A stretch of DNA of 64,000 bases. It comes from Paraburkholderia sp. IMGN_8 (GTDB taxonomy: Bacteria; Pseudomonadota; Gammaproteobacteria; Burkholderiales; Burkholderiaceae). The DNA is taken from positions 2,170,001 to 2,234,000 of the forward strand of contig NZ_CP150900.1 of assembly GCF_038050405.1 (NCBI RefSeq), in the 5' to 3' direction. A program made the position numbers and the translations under genes. Shown here piece by piece: positions 1-8,532 of this stretch (the first letter of the stretch is position 1; every line of letters begins with the position of its first letter). The notes beneath the pieces were generated by a model that was not told the origin of the DNA, did no database searches, and saw nothing but the letters and a program-made list of their open reading frames with translations.

Positions 1-744
1 CGTTCCGCGCATCGGCTGACGCTCACGCATGCGGGCGCCAGCGTGTTGCCGCTCGCGGAGCGTTTGCTCAATCAGGCGCGCGGTACCTTCGACGATATGG
101 CGAGCACCTTCGCCGAGCGCGTGCAAACGGTGCGCATCGGACTGATTCCGTCGGCGGCGGCACGTTTGCTGCCCGCGCTTGCATCGTTGCGCAAGCAACA
201 ACCGTCGTTGCGCTTCACGCTGAACGACATGCCGAACACCGCGTTGATCGACGCCGTGCGCGAGGGCGCCGCCGACTTCGGCGTCGGCGTGCATGAGCCC
301 GATGCCGCGACGGCGGACAACGCCGCCGCGTTGCGCTATCAGGACCTGTTCGAAGACCAGATCGTCGTGGTGGTGCGGCGCGACGATCCGCTCGCGCAAC
401 GCAGGAGCATTGCCTGGGCGAAGCTGGTCGGCCGCGATCTCGCGGTGTTCGTGCGCGGCAGCGTCAGCGATGCGTTGCAGCGCACCGGCGGCGCCGAAGG
501 TTTGCAGCTGACGGTTGCGTATCGCGTCGAGTACACCGAGCCGCTGTACGAACTGGTGCGCAACGGCCTCGCGATCGCGGTGCTGCCGAGTCTCTACACG
601 ATGCATCTGCACGACACGCAACTGGTCGCGCTGCGCCTCGACAAGCCGCGCGTGACGCGTTCGATTGCGCTGATCTCGCTCGCCGGCGACGATCGCGGAC
701 CACACGTGCGTGCGTGCCGCGAGTGGATCGCCGCGCATATCTGA
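1..744 (+). CDS. LysR-family transcriptional regulator, C-terminal part (5' end outside window)
   Basis: The reading frame is open from base 1 to a TGA at 742-744, giving 247 residues without a start, so the gene begins upstream. The first residues (RLTLTHAGASVLPLAERLL) match the end of a LysR winged helix and the linker helix. The rest looks like a periplasmic-binding-protein-type effector domain: 'VRIGLIPSAAARLLPALASLR' as first strand and helix, and 'GLAIAVLPSLY' near the end. The helix-turn-helix itself is not in view. The gene converges on the nucleoside hydrolase gene with only 26 bp between stops. The effector and target genes cannot be read from this fragment. Confidence 0.9.
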   Translation, partial: RSAHRLTLTHAGASVLPLAERLLNQARGTFDDMASTFAERVQTVRIGLIPSAAARLLPALASLRKQQPSLRFTLNDMPNTALIDAVREGAADFGVGVHEPDAATADNAAALRYQDLFEDQIVVVVRRDDPLAQRRSIAWAKLVGRDLAVFVRGSVSDALQRTGGAEGLQLTVAYRVEYTEPLYELVRNGLAIAVLPSLYTMHLHDTQLVALRLDKPRVTRSIALISLAGDDRGPHVRACREWIAAHI

Positions 745-770
745 CGCCGTGCGAATCCTATGCATCAGAC

Positions 771-1895
771 TCACGGCAACGTCGCGAGACGCTCGCGCAG
801 CGCGGCGTAGAAACCGTCCGCGTCGACTTCGGTGATCCACGTCGCGTTCGGTTTGCGGCCGCTGTGGCCGCTCCAATCCACCACCGTTTCGCCGAGCGTC
901 CATTCGCCGGCGGTCTCTATCATCACGTTGACCTCGCGTCCCTTGAACAGCGACGGCTCGATCAGATAGCCGGTCGCGCAAGGGTCGTACATCGGCGCTT
1001 CATCGATGCCGCGACGACCCTTCTGATAGGCGACTTCCGCGGCCATGATGTCGGCGGCCATCGTGCCGCAGCGATTGCCGAGCGCGCGAATCGGCGCGAT
1101 TCGTGCCGGCGTGATCGCGGCTTTCACGGCAACGTCGCGCGGCAGCACGACGATCGGCACCCCGCTCGCAAAGACGACTTGCGCGGCTTGCGGATCGACA
1201 TAGATATTGAATTCGGCCGCCGGCGTGATGTTGCCGCGTTCGAAGAACGCGCCACCCATCAGCACGATTTCGCGGATGCCGTTGCGGACCTCGGGCGCTT
1301 CGATCAGCGCGGTGGCGAGGTTGGTCAAGGGGCCGGTCGCGCAAAGCGTCACGCTATGCGGCGGCGCCGCGCGCAGCGTGTCGATCAGAAAGGCGACGGC
1401 GTGCTGTGGGGCGAGCGGCGCGAGCGGTTCGTGCAGGGGCACGCCTTCGAGACCGGTCTTGCCGTGCACGTTGGCAGCGGTCACGAGTTCGCGCATTAGC
1501 GGCCGCGGACAGCCTGCGTACACCGGCAGCGTCTGCGTGCGTTCAGCCCAGTCGCGCACGATTCGCGCGTTGCGTTCGGTGAGATCGAGCGGCACGTTGC
1601 CCGCGACGGTTGTGATCGCGCGCACGTCGAGCCGGTCACTGGCGCCGAGCGCGAACATGATTGCAATCGCGTCGTCCTGACCCGGATCGCAATCGATGAT
1701 CACGCTGCGGCGCGTGCCAGTTTGCAAAGCTGCGGTGCTGGAAGACGCACCGCTCGATGCGGAAGCGGAACCTGAAGCACTAGCAGCACCGGCGGCGCTC
1801 GCCGTCATCGGCCACACCGACGCGCCCACCGCCAATCCCATCGCCGTGCGCAAGAACGCGCGCCGGTCCTCCGTTCGAGTGAAGGTGTTCATCAT
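771..1895 (-). CDS. Tat-exported nucleoside hydrolase (inosine-uridine preferring family)
   Basis: 374 residues. The ribose- and calcium-binding signature IIDCDPGQDDAIAI of the nucleoside hydrolase family lies near residue 60, and 'MGGAFFERGNITPAAEFN' matches the second conserved block; the family cleaves ribonucleosides to base and ribose. The N-terminus TEDRRAFLRTAMGL is a twin-arginine motif followed by a hydrophobic stretch and an Ala/Ser-rich tail, so export by the Tat pathway is likely, unusual for a family that is often cytosolic. The start is the first of two tandem ATGs, 2 bp after the porin stop with no clear ribosome binding site, implying translational coupling. A longer frame running upstream lies inside the porin gene and was not used. 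Confidence 0.88.
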   Translation of the reverse strand: MMNTFTRTEDRRAFLRTAMGLAVGASVWPMTASAAGAASASGSASASSGASSSTAALQTGTRRSVIIDCDPGQDDAIAIMFALGASDRLDVRAITTVAGNVPLDLTERNARIVRDWAERTQTLPVYAGCPRPLMRELVTAANVHGKTGLEGVPLHEPLAPLAPQHAVAFLIDTLRAAPPHSVTLCATGPLTNLATALIEAPEVRNGIREIVLMGGAFFERGNITPAAEFNIYVDPQAAQVVFASGVPIVVLPRDVAVKAAITPARIAPIRALGNRCGTMAADIMAAEVAYQKGRRGIDEAPMYDPCATGYLIEPSLFKGREVNVMIETAGEWTLGETVVDWSGHSGRKPNATWITEVDADGFYAALRERLATLP

Positions 1896-1897
1896 CG

Positions 1898-3007
1898 TCA
1901 GAACACGTGGCGCATGCCGACAGTCGCGATCATCTGACGCGTGCTTGCGGATTGAGCATAGGCAAAGATCTGCGCGTGTTGCGCGTCGCCAGCCGCTTGC
2001 TGCGCGATCACGGTCAGCGCGACGTCGGTGCGCTTCGACAGGAAGTAGTCGGCTTGCAGATTGACCTGATGCCATTTTGGCCTCGTATTGATCACATCGT
2101 ATTTGCCGTCCGTGAACGCATAGGCTGCGCCGAGGATGAACGCGGGTGTCACGTGGTAGTTCAGATTCAGGTTGTAGTTCTGCAGATGCAGATGCGAATT
2201 GTCGAGGTAATCGTAGCGGACATCGGTGAAGAGCGCTGCAAATTGCGCTGCTCCAATCGTATAGAAGCCGCCCGTGCCGAAGATGCGCTGCTTGCTCGCG
2301 TAGGCGGCGGGATGCAGCGCGCTCTTCGCGAAGATCAGGAGCGACGACGCGTAGTCGTTCGAAATCGCGCCGTCCGGATTGGTGGCGCTAAACGGATTGT
2401 TGTAGTGCGCGTATACCGCGCTCCACTTCAGCGGCCCGTTCTCGTAACCCACGCCGAAGCTGTACGCGCTGTTGTTGGCGAAACCGGTGGCGTTGCTGAA
2501 GCCGTATTCGGCCGTGGCTTTCAGGCCGCGATATTCGGGCGTCACGTATTTCACCGCGTTCTGCACGCGGATGTCGTTGTAGCCGTTGTCGTTATCGCCG
2601 ATGTTCACGCCGTTGCTCGCGATGATCACCGGGCCGACGTAGTCGTGCACCGTGTCGTACTGGCGGCCGAAGGTCAGCGTACCGAGTTTCTTGCTGGCGA
2701 GGCCGACGAATGCCTGGCGGCCGAATTCGCGACCGTTCTGCGACGCATTGCCGGTCATTACATTGAAGCCGTTTTCCAACTGGAAGATCGCGGTCGTGCC
2801 GCCACCCAGGTCTTCGACGCCTTTGAGTCCCCAGCGCGGATTCTGATCGGTGCCGGAAAGCGCCTGCCACGCGTTCTTGCCGCCCTGATTCGTCGCATAG
2901 CCGACGCCCGCCGAAATCAGGCCGTACAGCGTCAGGCTGCTCTGCGCATGCGCGACGCTGGAGAGCGCGCCGGCGATCGCGATAGGGGCGAACTTGAGTA
3001 GTTTCAT
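1898..3007 (-). CDS. Gram-negative outer-membrane porin (Burkholderia OmpC-like)
   Basis: 369 residues. The signal peptide MKLLKFAPIAIAGALSSVAHA is followed by the mature start QSSLTLYGLISAGVGYATN, the standard opening of betaproteobacterial general porins. Alternating amphipathic strands continue to a C-terminal 'MIATVGMRHVF' ending in Phe, the outer-membrane assembly signal. The family forms trimeric 16-strand channels for small hydrophilic solutes. The ATG at 3007 is chosen because the signal peptide starts there; an upstream in-frame ATG only adds 15 non-signal residues. The region upstream (about 3061-3135) is strikingly AT-rich and probably holds the promoter. The gene is directly coupled to the nucleoside hydrolase, suggesting that nucleosides may be a substrate. 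Confidence 0.92.
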   Translation of the reverse strand: MKLLKFAPIAIAGALSSVAHAQSSLTLYGLISAGVGYATNQGGKNAWQALSGTDQNPRWGLKGVEDLGGGTTAIFQLENGFNVMTGNASQNGREFGRQAFVGLASKKLGTLTFGRQYDTVHDYVGPVIIASNGVNIGDNDNGYNDIRVQNAVKYVTPEYRGLKATAEYGFSNATGFANNSAYSFGVGYENGPLKWSAVYAHYNNPFSATNPDGAISNDYASSLLIFAKSALHPAAYASKQRIFGTGGFYTIGAAQFAALFTDVRYDYLDNSHLHLQNYNLNLNYHVTPAFILGAAYAFTDGKYDVINTRPKWHQVNLQADYFLSKRTDVALTVIAQQAAGDAQHAQIFAYAQSASTRQMIATVGMRHVF

Positions 3008-3213
3008 CGTGGTCCAGTAGCGAGAAGGGAGGGCGCCGAGCGTGGGGCGCATTCGAACTGGACTCGACTATACGAAGTCGCTCACTATAAAAATAATGTT
3101 GTTTTCTTATAAGTCCATAAATTTAATCTATTCAATATCAGCCGCAACCTCAGCCGCGCGTCGCATCACACTGCCACGCGCGGCCCTGCACAGCGAGGAC
3201 GCCAGGGCGCCAC

Positions 3214-3651
3214 TCAAGCCGGCAGCTTGCGGAACGAAATCGCGAAGCGGTTCCAGGCGTTGATCGCGGCGATCAGAAGCGTCAGATCGACCAGTTCTTC
3301 GTCGCTGAAGTGCGGGCGCACGGCGGTCCAGACCGCGTCGGGCACATGCTCGTGAGAAACCAGCGTCACTGCTTCGGTCCATTCGAGCGCCGCGCGTTCG
3401 CGATCGGTGAAAAACGGCGTCTCGCGCCACACCACCACGGTTGCCAGACGGCGATCCGTTTCGCCGCCTTTGCGGGCGTCGGCCGTGTGCATATCGACGC
3501 AATACGCGCAGCCGTTGATCTGCGAAGCACGCAGGCGGACCAGTTCGGTCAGCGATTTTTCGAGGGCCGATTTGCCGATGCGTTCTTCGACGCCGATTAG
3601 TGCCTTGATAGCGGCGGGGTTGGCTTTGTAGAAGTCGAGACGTTGTTCCAT
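3214..3651 (-). CDS. AhpD-like carboxymuconolactone decarboxylase family protein
   Basis: 145 residues. The CAYCVDMH motif (CxxC plus downstream His) near residue 48 is the redox-active AhpD/CMD signature, preceded by 'LVRLRASQINGC', the usual approach helix of alkylhydroperoxidase-like members. 'AAINAWNRFAISFRKLPA' closes the fold. Such proteins are all-helical oligomers that reduce peroxides or act as general thiol oxidoreductases; the substrate here is unknown. The start has a GGAG six bases upstream. It lies 206 bp upstream of the porin on the same strand and is probably a separate transcript because an AT-rich promoter-like region intervenes. Confidence 0.85.
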   Translation of the reverse strand: MEQRLDFYKANPAAIKALIGVEERIGKSALEKSLTELVRLRASQINGCAYCVDMHTADARKGGETDRRLATVVVWRETPFFTDRERAALEWTEAVTLVSHEHVPDAVWTAVRPHFSDEELVDLTLLIAAINAWNRFAISFRKLPA

Positions 3652-3905
3652 GATTCACTCCGGGGTTCGGGTTGGACGCATTCAGCGTTGCGGTAAGTGA
3701 AGATTAGACGCAAGACTGGCTTCATGAAATGACCAGTTTTTGGTATTTTCAGGTAACCACTTCACGGCAACTTTTTAGCCACTTTCTTCGCCCACCGATG
3801 CCACCGGCGCGCGGCCCCTGCGACCATACGGTTCGTAATGGCATCGTTGCCGGGCTTTGGGCGATTCTGTATGGTGGGTTCATCGACCTACCCAAGAGAT
3901 ATCGA

Positions 3906-4955
3906 ATGACGCCCGACGCAGACCAACTCCCGCAGCCGATTCGCACCGATGTCCTGATCGTCGGCGCCGGGCCCGTGGGCCTCTTCGCCGCTTTCGAGGC
4001 GGGCGTGATCGGGCTGTCGTGCCAGATCGTCGACGCGCTCGGCAAGATCGGCGGGCAGTGTACGGAACTGTATCCCGACAAGCCGATCTACGACATCCCC
4101 GCGATTCCGTCATGTACCGCGCGTGAACTGGTGGAGCGTTTGATGGCGCAGTGCAAGCCGTTCGACGTGCCCATCCATCTGGAACAGCGCGTCCAGTCGG
4201 TCGAACAGCGCGGCGACGGGCGCTGGACCGTGCGTACCGATCGCGGTCTCGTGTTCGACGTCGCGGCGATTCTGCTCGCCGCCGGCAACGGCGCGTTCGT
4301 ACCGCAAAAGCTGGCGCTCGCCGAAGCCGTACCGCTGGAAACGCGTCATGTGCACTACAGCGTGCCGCGTCTCGCCGATTTCGCCGACAAGACCGTGGTG
4401 GTGGCGGGCGGCGGCGATTCCGCGCTCGACTGGGCGCTCGCCTTGCGCCAGGTCGCGCGGCGCGTGACGCTGGTGCATCGGCGCAATGGCTTCAGCGCGG
4501 CGGATTCGAGCGTCGCGGCGATGCGGCGCGCGGTCGAGGCGGGCGAGATGGACTTTATCGTCGGTGCGATCTCCGGCCTGACGGTGCAGGACAACGCGTT
4601 GAAATCGATCGGACTGCGTCATATCGACGGGGAAACTCAACTCGAAGCCGAGCAACTCGTCGTGCTGTACGGGCTGGTTGCGGACCTGGGGCCGATTGCG
4701 CAGTGGAACCTGTCGATCCACGGTGGCCGCGTCGATGTGGATACATCCAACTACGAAAGCTCGCGGCCCGGTATCTTCGCGGTCGGCGATATCGCCAACT
4801 ATCCGAACAAGCAGAAGCTGATTCTGTCCGGCTTTCACGAGGCGTCGCTGGCGCTGCGCAAGGCTTATGCGTATGCGTTTCCCGAGAAAAAGCGGGTGCA
4901 CGTCCACTCGAGCTACGACGCGAAGCTGGCGGAAAAGGTCGCGGCGGCGCACTGA
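3906..4955 (+). CDS. Ferredoxin--NADP(+) reductase, thioredoxin-reductase-like type
   Basis: 349 residues. The FAD-binding Rossmann motif DVLIVGAGPVGLFAA is at residues 14-28, 'GKIGGQCTELYPDKPIYDIPAIP' is the conserved block of this FNR class, and a second NADPH-binding GGGDSALDWAL lies near residue 165. 'GIFAVGDIANYPNKQKLILSGFHEA' is the C-terminal FAD contact. It lacks the CxxC of thioredoxin reductase, which separates these YumC-like ferredoxin/flavodoxin reductases from TrxB. It would transfer electrons between NADPH and ferredoxin. The ATG at 3906 is chosen over an upstream in-frame one (3729) because homology starts just after it; the 59 extra residues look like untranslated leader. Confidence 0.88.
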   Translation: MTPDADQLPQPIRTDVLIVGAGPVGLFAAFEAGVIGLSCQIVDALGKIGGQCTELYPDKPIYDIPAIPSCTARELVERLMAQCKPFDVPIHLEQRVQSVEQRGDGRWTVRTDRGLVFDVAAILLAAGNGAFVPQKLALAEAVPLETRHVHYSVPRLADFADKTVVVAGGGDSALDWALALRQVARRVTLVHRRNGFSAADSSVAAMRRAVEAGEMDFIVGAISGLTVQDNALKSIGLRHIDGETQLEAEQLVVLYGLVADLGPIAQWNLSIHGGRVDVDTSNYESSRPGIFAVGDIANYPNKQKLILSGFHEASLALRKAYAYAFPEKKRVHVHSSYDAKLAEKVAAAH

Positions 4956-5159
4956 CGGGGCGGCGCTCGAACCAGACGAGGTGCCGCTTTCACCGTGCCG
5001 GTTGGCGGGCATGAGCCGGGCGGCTCGGATTCGTCTGCCTATTCCACGCAACCGTGCCCCACAACCCGCTGCATAGCCGAGATTCTGACTTTCGAAAATT
5101 TATCCTTGATGGTATCTGACTATGCAGTTATATTTGTTTTAACCAACAAGGAGCCGCAC

Positions 5160-5597
5160 ATGGACCACTACACGCCGGAGAGTTTCAATTTGACGCAAAG
5201 CGTGGGGTTTGCGATCAACAAGGCGCGCAATGTGTTGGTCACTGAAATGGACGCTGCACTGAAGGAACTGGATATCACCAGCCAGCAAATGGGCATCCTG
5301 CTGTCATTGCGCCGCGGCGCTGCTGCCACGCCGTTCGAGTTGTCCAAGTTGCTCAGTATCGACACGGGCCTGATGACGCGCATGCTCGACAAGCTGGAAG
5401 CCAAGGGTTTGCTGGAACGTTCGCGCAGCATTGAAGACCGTCGCGTCGTCAATCTGAAGCTGACGAAAGAGGGTGAAAAAGTGGCCGCGCGTCTGCCGGA
5501 GATTGTGCCGGTCGTGCTGAACGGCCGGCTGAAGAAATTTACGAAAACCGAGTTCGAGGAATTGCGACGTTTGCTGTATAAGTTTCTTGCGGATTAG
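5160..5597 (+). CDS. MarR-family transcriptional regulator
   Basis: 145 residues with a winged helix: 'ITSQQMGILLSLRRGAAATPFELSKLLSIDTGLMTRMLDKLEAKGLLERSRSIEDRRVVNLKLT' contains the recognition helix and the wing's DRR motif characteristic of MarR proteins. Flanking helices would form the dimer interface. The ATG at 5160 follows an AAGGAG seven bases upstream; the longer open frame upstream is not supported. Its target is unclear. The neighbouring MFS pump (6624-8021, convergent, across a repeat) is a typical MarR target but there is no direct evidence. Confidence 0.9.
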   Translation: MDHYTPESFNLTQSVGFAINKARNVLVTEMDAALKELDITSQQMGILLSLRRGAAATPFELSKLLSIDTGLMTRMLDKLEAKGLLERSRSIEDRRVVNLKLTKEGEKVAARLPEIVPVVLNGRLKKFTKTEFEELRRLLYKFLAD

Positions 5598-5603
5598 GTG
5601 TCT

Positions 5604-6600
5604 GATTGCCTACGGCGTTGGGTTTTTCTTGGTTTTTTTGCCTGCGCGGCGCTATGGTTGTTGTGCCTGCGGCGGTGGCCTTTCCTTGATTTGATATTGG
5701 TTTATTAGCGTTCCCCCTGTGCGGGGGGGCACCTACTTTTCTTTGCCGGCCGCAAAGAAAAGTAGGCAAAAGAAAGCGGCTCAAACCGCTAGCTCTTAAG
5801 CGGGGTCTCCTGGCTTGGAGGGGACAGTGGAGCATCTGGAATCAGTGTTCTCGCACACTCCGCGCTGGTGACAAGGCAGTCATCCTTCCGGCGGCGCTGC
5901 GCGCGCCGCAGCGGTACTTCTCAACACCGATCGCAGATTGGCGCCTCCGGCATCATTCATCCCACTCTGCACTACGTGCGCCGCGGACGGGTCTGCCAGG
6001 GAAACCAGTGACTTCGTTTTGGTTTGTTGGGAGCCATCAGCTGCGCCTCGGCGAGGTGCTGAAGTTTGGGTGTGCGAACCACCATGCTGGGCGAAACGTC
6101 GGCGCTGACACTAGCGGGTGGCGGTGTTGCGAAGTAACGCCGAACACCGAAACCGACGGGCAGTATCGTGAAGTAACGCCGAAACCGGCAGGCAGTATCG
6201 TGAAGTAACGCCGAAACCGGCAGGCGGTTTGATGAAGTACCGCTACGGCGCGCGCAGCGTCGCCGGAAGGATGACTGCCTTGTCACTCACGCAAAATGTG
6301 CGAGAACACCGATTCCAGATGCTCCACTATCCCCTCCAAGCCAGGGGACCCGCTTAAGGGTTAGCGGTGTGAAGCCGCTTTCTTTGCTTACTTTCTTTGC
6401 GGCGGCAAAGAAAGTAAGTGCCTGCCCCGCACAGGGGCGACGCTAATAAACCACTAAGAAATCAAGGAAAGGCCACCGCCGTAGACACACAGCAAGAAGA
6501 ACATCCAACGCCGTAGGCAAACAGCAAAAAAGACCAACACCGCATGCATAGCAGACAAACGCCGTAGGCACAGAGAACAAGTAAAGTCCACATAGCAAAA
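5604..6600. repeat. Long intergenic repeat, copy A (inverted arms, beta left / alpha right)
   Basis: Fills the gap between two convergent genes. The left arm starts with degenerate GCCTxCGGCGxTGG units (5608-5675), then GGCCTTTCCTTGATTT, TTTATTAGCG, a CCCCC/GGGGG hairpin and a hairpin with stem CTACTTTTCTTTG (5733-5765), and a segment ending near 5925. The right arm (about 6230-6600) is the inverted counterpart, with stem CTTACTTTCTTTG (6387-6418). The middle (5935-6230) is shared in part with copies C-F. Small frames here are not conserved as proteins and are judged non-coding. Related copies begin near 23931, 32115, 40858, 43790 and 59690. Confidence 0.9.
6131..6240. repeat. Tandem 32-bp units inside repeat copy A
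   Basis: Units starting GAAGTAACGCCGAA begin at 6131 (39 bp), 6170 (32 bp) and 6202 (32 bp). A partial fourth unit starts at 6234 as GAAGTACCGC. Each contains CCGAAACCGGCAGGC followed by AGTATCGT or GGTTTGAT. A diverged version of the same tandem block is found in copy D around 41245-41345, so unit number varies between copies of the large repeat. Confidence 0.85.
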
Positions 6601-6623
6601 AAACCAGCGCCAGCGCGCAACCA

Positions 6624-8021
6624 TCACCCCCGTCCACCCCGCGCGATCTCCTCACCTGCGCCCCTTGGCATCCGCAAAGTAACCGGTATCGACGCGAACG
6701 AGCACAACCCAACTACCAGAAACGCCGGCCAGAAATCCGACCATGCGATCGCCGGATGCCCATGCAGCACGCGCGAAATCTGCAGCACGATCCCGCCGAT
6801 CGTCACCCCGAGCCCGAGCGACATCTGCTGCACCACGCTGCCAAGGCTAGTCGCGCGCCCCACATCGCGGCTGGCGATTTCCGCATAAGTCAGCGAGTTC
6901 AGGCTGGTGAATTGCAGTGCAGGGAAAAAGCCGCCGAGCAGCACGACCACCCAGATGATCCAGACCGGTGTGCCGGGAAAAAACAGACCGCACGCCGCAA
7001 TCGACAGCCCGGACAGCGCGGCATTGACCACGAGAACCGAGCGGAAGCCGAACCGATGCAGCACGCTCGAAGCGATCGCCCGCATGAACATGCCGCCGAA
7101 CGCGGACGCGCAGGTGATGAGCCCGGATTCGAACGCGCTCATCCCGTGCCCCTCCTGCAACATCAGCGGCAGCAGAAACGGCAGCGCGCCGAGGCCGATG
7201 CGAAACAGCGATCCGCCGAGCACGCTCGCCTGAAAGGTCGGCACTTTGAAAAAACGCAAATCGAGCAACGGAAGTTTGACGCGCTGAGCATACGCGACGT
7301 AAGCCGCGAGCAGGACGGCGCCGCACGCGCACATGCCGAACGCGTCCCGATTCGAAATCAGCTCCCCACCGACCAGCGACAAGCCGAGCAGAAGCAGCAC
7401 CGCGCCGGCCGCCGACAGAAAGAAGCCGATCCAGTCGAGCGGACCGGGGTCCGGTTCGCGCGTGTTGGCGATGTGCCGGTTGGTCAGATAGATGCCGAGA
7501 ATGCCGATCGGCACGTTGATGAAAAAGATCAGGCGCCAGTGCAGATAGGTGGTGATGAAGCCGCCGAGCAACGGCCCCGCGGCGGGTCCGAGCATCGCGG
7601 GGACACTCAGATAATTCATCGCGCGGATGAAGTCGGATTTGTGCACGACGCGGAAGATGATGATCCGGCCGACCGGCACCATCATCGCGCCGCCCACGCC
7701 CTGGACGAAACGCGCGAGCGTGAAGGTGGCCAGCGAATTCGACGCCGCGCACAGCAACGAGCCGGTCACGAAGATGCCGATCGCCGTGCGGAAGATCGTG
7801 CGCGCGCCGAAACGGTCGGCGAGCCAGCCGCACACCGGAATGAAAACGCCGAGGCCGAGCACGTAACTCGTTACCGCGATCTTCAGCGTGACTGGATCGC
7901 GGCCGAAGTCACGCGCCATCGCCGGCAACGCGGTAACGATCACGTTTGCATCGACACTTTCCATGAACATCGCGCACGCGACGATGAGAGGCGCAATCAG
8001 AGCTTTCTGGGCGAGCGTCAT
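6624..8021 (-). CDS. DHA2-family MFS multidrug transporter (EmrB/QacA type)
   Basis: 465 residues, rich in hydrophobic segments consistent with 14 membrane spans. Motif A GWLADRFGAR lies in the loop after span 2. 'FMESVDANVIVTALPAMARDFG' in span 1 resembles the motif D1 region of drug/H+ antiporters, and 'VPAMLGPAAGPLLGGFI' resembles motif C of exporters. The family exports hydrophobic drugs by proton antiport in the inner membrane. There is no adjacent membrane-fusion or outer-membrane partner, so it may act alone. A 17-bp palindrome 48 bp upstream could be an operator. It converges with the marR gene across repeat copy A. Confidence 0.88.
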   Translation of the reverse strand: MTLAQKALIAPLIVACAMFMESVDANVIVTALPAMARDFGRDPVTLKIAVTSYVLGLGVFIPVCGWLADRFGARTIFRTAIGIFVTGSLLCAASNSLATFTLARFVQGVGGAMMVPVGRIIIFRVVHKSDFIRAMNYLSVPAMLGPAAGPLLGGFITTYLHWRLIFFINVPIGILGIYLTNRHIANTREPDPGPLDWIGFFLSAAGAVLLLLGLSLVGGELISNRDAFGMCACGAVLLAAYVAYAQRVKLPLLDLRFFKVPTFQASVLGGSLFRIGLGALPFLLPLMLQEGHGMSAFESGLITCASAFGGMFMRAIASSVLHRFGFRSVLVVNAALSGLSIAACGLFFPGTPVWIIWVVVLLGGFFPALQFTSLNSLTYAEIASRDVGRATSLGSVVQQMSLGLGVTIGGIVLQISRVLHGHPAIAWSDFWPAFLVVGLCSFASIPVTLRMPRGAGEEIARGGRG

Positions 8022-8068
8022 GGAGGCGGGCTGCGGCGGGCAGGCGCGGGCAAAGGTGTGATTATTGC

Positions 8069-8085
8069 ACCCGCACGGTGCGGGT
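8069..8085. promoter_or_regulatory. 17-bp palindrome upstream of the MFS gene
   Basis: ACCCGCAC-G-GTGCGGGT is a perfect dyad centred at 8077, in the divergent region between the MFS gene (start 8021) and the 51-residue ORF. Size and position fit an operator for a dimeric repressor; a short hairpin is the alternative. Confidence 0.4.
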
Positions 8086-8183
8086 TGTTAATAAGCTGGC
8101 GGTCTGATGCGGTCCTTTTTTTGACTGTGTGGACTGGCGGATGTGACCGGCGCGCAACAGCCCGAGCGCATGTTTAATTTTTG

Positions 8184-8211
8184 TTGCGGTGCGGCATCAG
8201 AAGACTATAAT
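8184..8211 (+). promoter_or_regulatory. Predicted sigma-70 promoter for the 51-residue ORF
   Basis: A perfect TATAAT at 8206-8211 is preceded 16 bp upstream by TTGCGG (8184-8189). This would start transcription near 8218, about 35 nt before the ATG at 8253. The perfect -10 in GC-rich DNA suggests a strong promoter. Confidence 0.55.
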
Positions 8212-8252
8212 CGGGTTATTGCCTAGGTATAAACCCTATACAGGAGTCCACG

Positions 8253-8408
8253 ATGAACACCGCTTCCAACACCACGACCGTCCGCGCCGCCACTGTCGCC
8301 GCTAACAATACTTGGCTCGGCAAGCTGCGCGCCCTCGCGTTGCGCGCGCTGAACCTGCATCTGCAGACCTGCGCCGTGCTCGCCGAAGCGCATCGCCGCC
8401 CGCAGTAA
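8253..8408 (+). CDS. Small basic protein, 51 residues, unknown function
   Basis: Not recognised. It has a good CAGGAG ribosome binding site (8241-8246) and a promoter with a perfect TATAAT. The Thr/Ala/Asn-rich first 20 residues are followed by TWLGKLRALALRALNLHL, which would form an amphipathic helix with Lys/Arg on one face, then one Cys and a basic tail HRRPQ. There is no signal peptide. The next gene (thioesterase) is on the opposite strand, so it is monocistronic. Gene-like signals rather than homology support this call. Confidence 0.6.
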   Translation: MNTASNTTTVRAATVAANNTWLGKLRALALRALNLHLQTCAVLAEAHRRPQ

Positions 8409-8532
8409 GCGCGCGGTAAACATAGCAATCGCAGTAATTACCGCACTCGAGGTAATGGCCGCGCCGGCCTGCGGCTGAAACAGGCGTACGGGATTAGCAC
8501 CCGCGCGCCTTGGCGGTTGGGAAGGTTGGGAA

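Noticed and set aside
5790..5810. CTTAAG hexamers in the repeat arms as possible PmrA half-sites
   Set aside because: Each arm has a single CTTAAG-like hexamer without a partner at 11 bp, so it lacks the defining spacing.
6131..6240. Tandem repeats resembling a small CRISPR array
   Set aside because: Units are directly adjacent without unique spacers, and no cas genes are present.
5972..6286. Short Arg-rich frames inside the intergenic repeats, recurring in several copies
   Set aside because: They recur only because the DNA repeats recur; frames differ between copies, overlap hairpins and lack ribosome binding sites.
6756..8177. 473-residue plus-strand frame opposite the MFS gene
   Set aside because: Composition is Arg/His/Glu/Gln-rich with no domain; the minus strand encodes a complete transporter.
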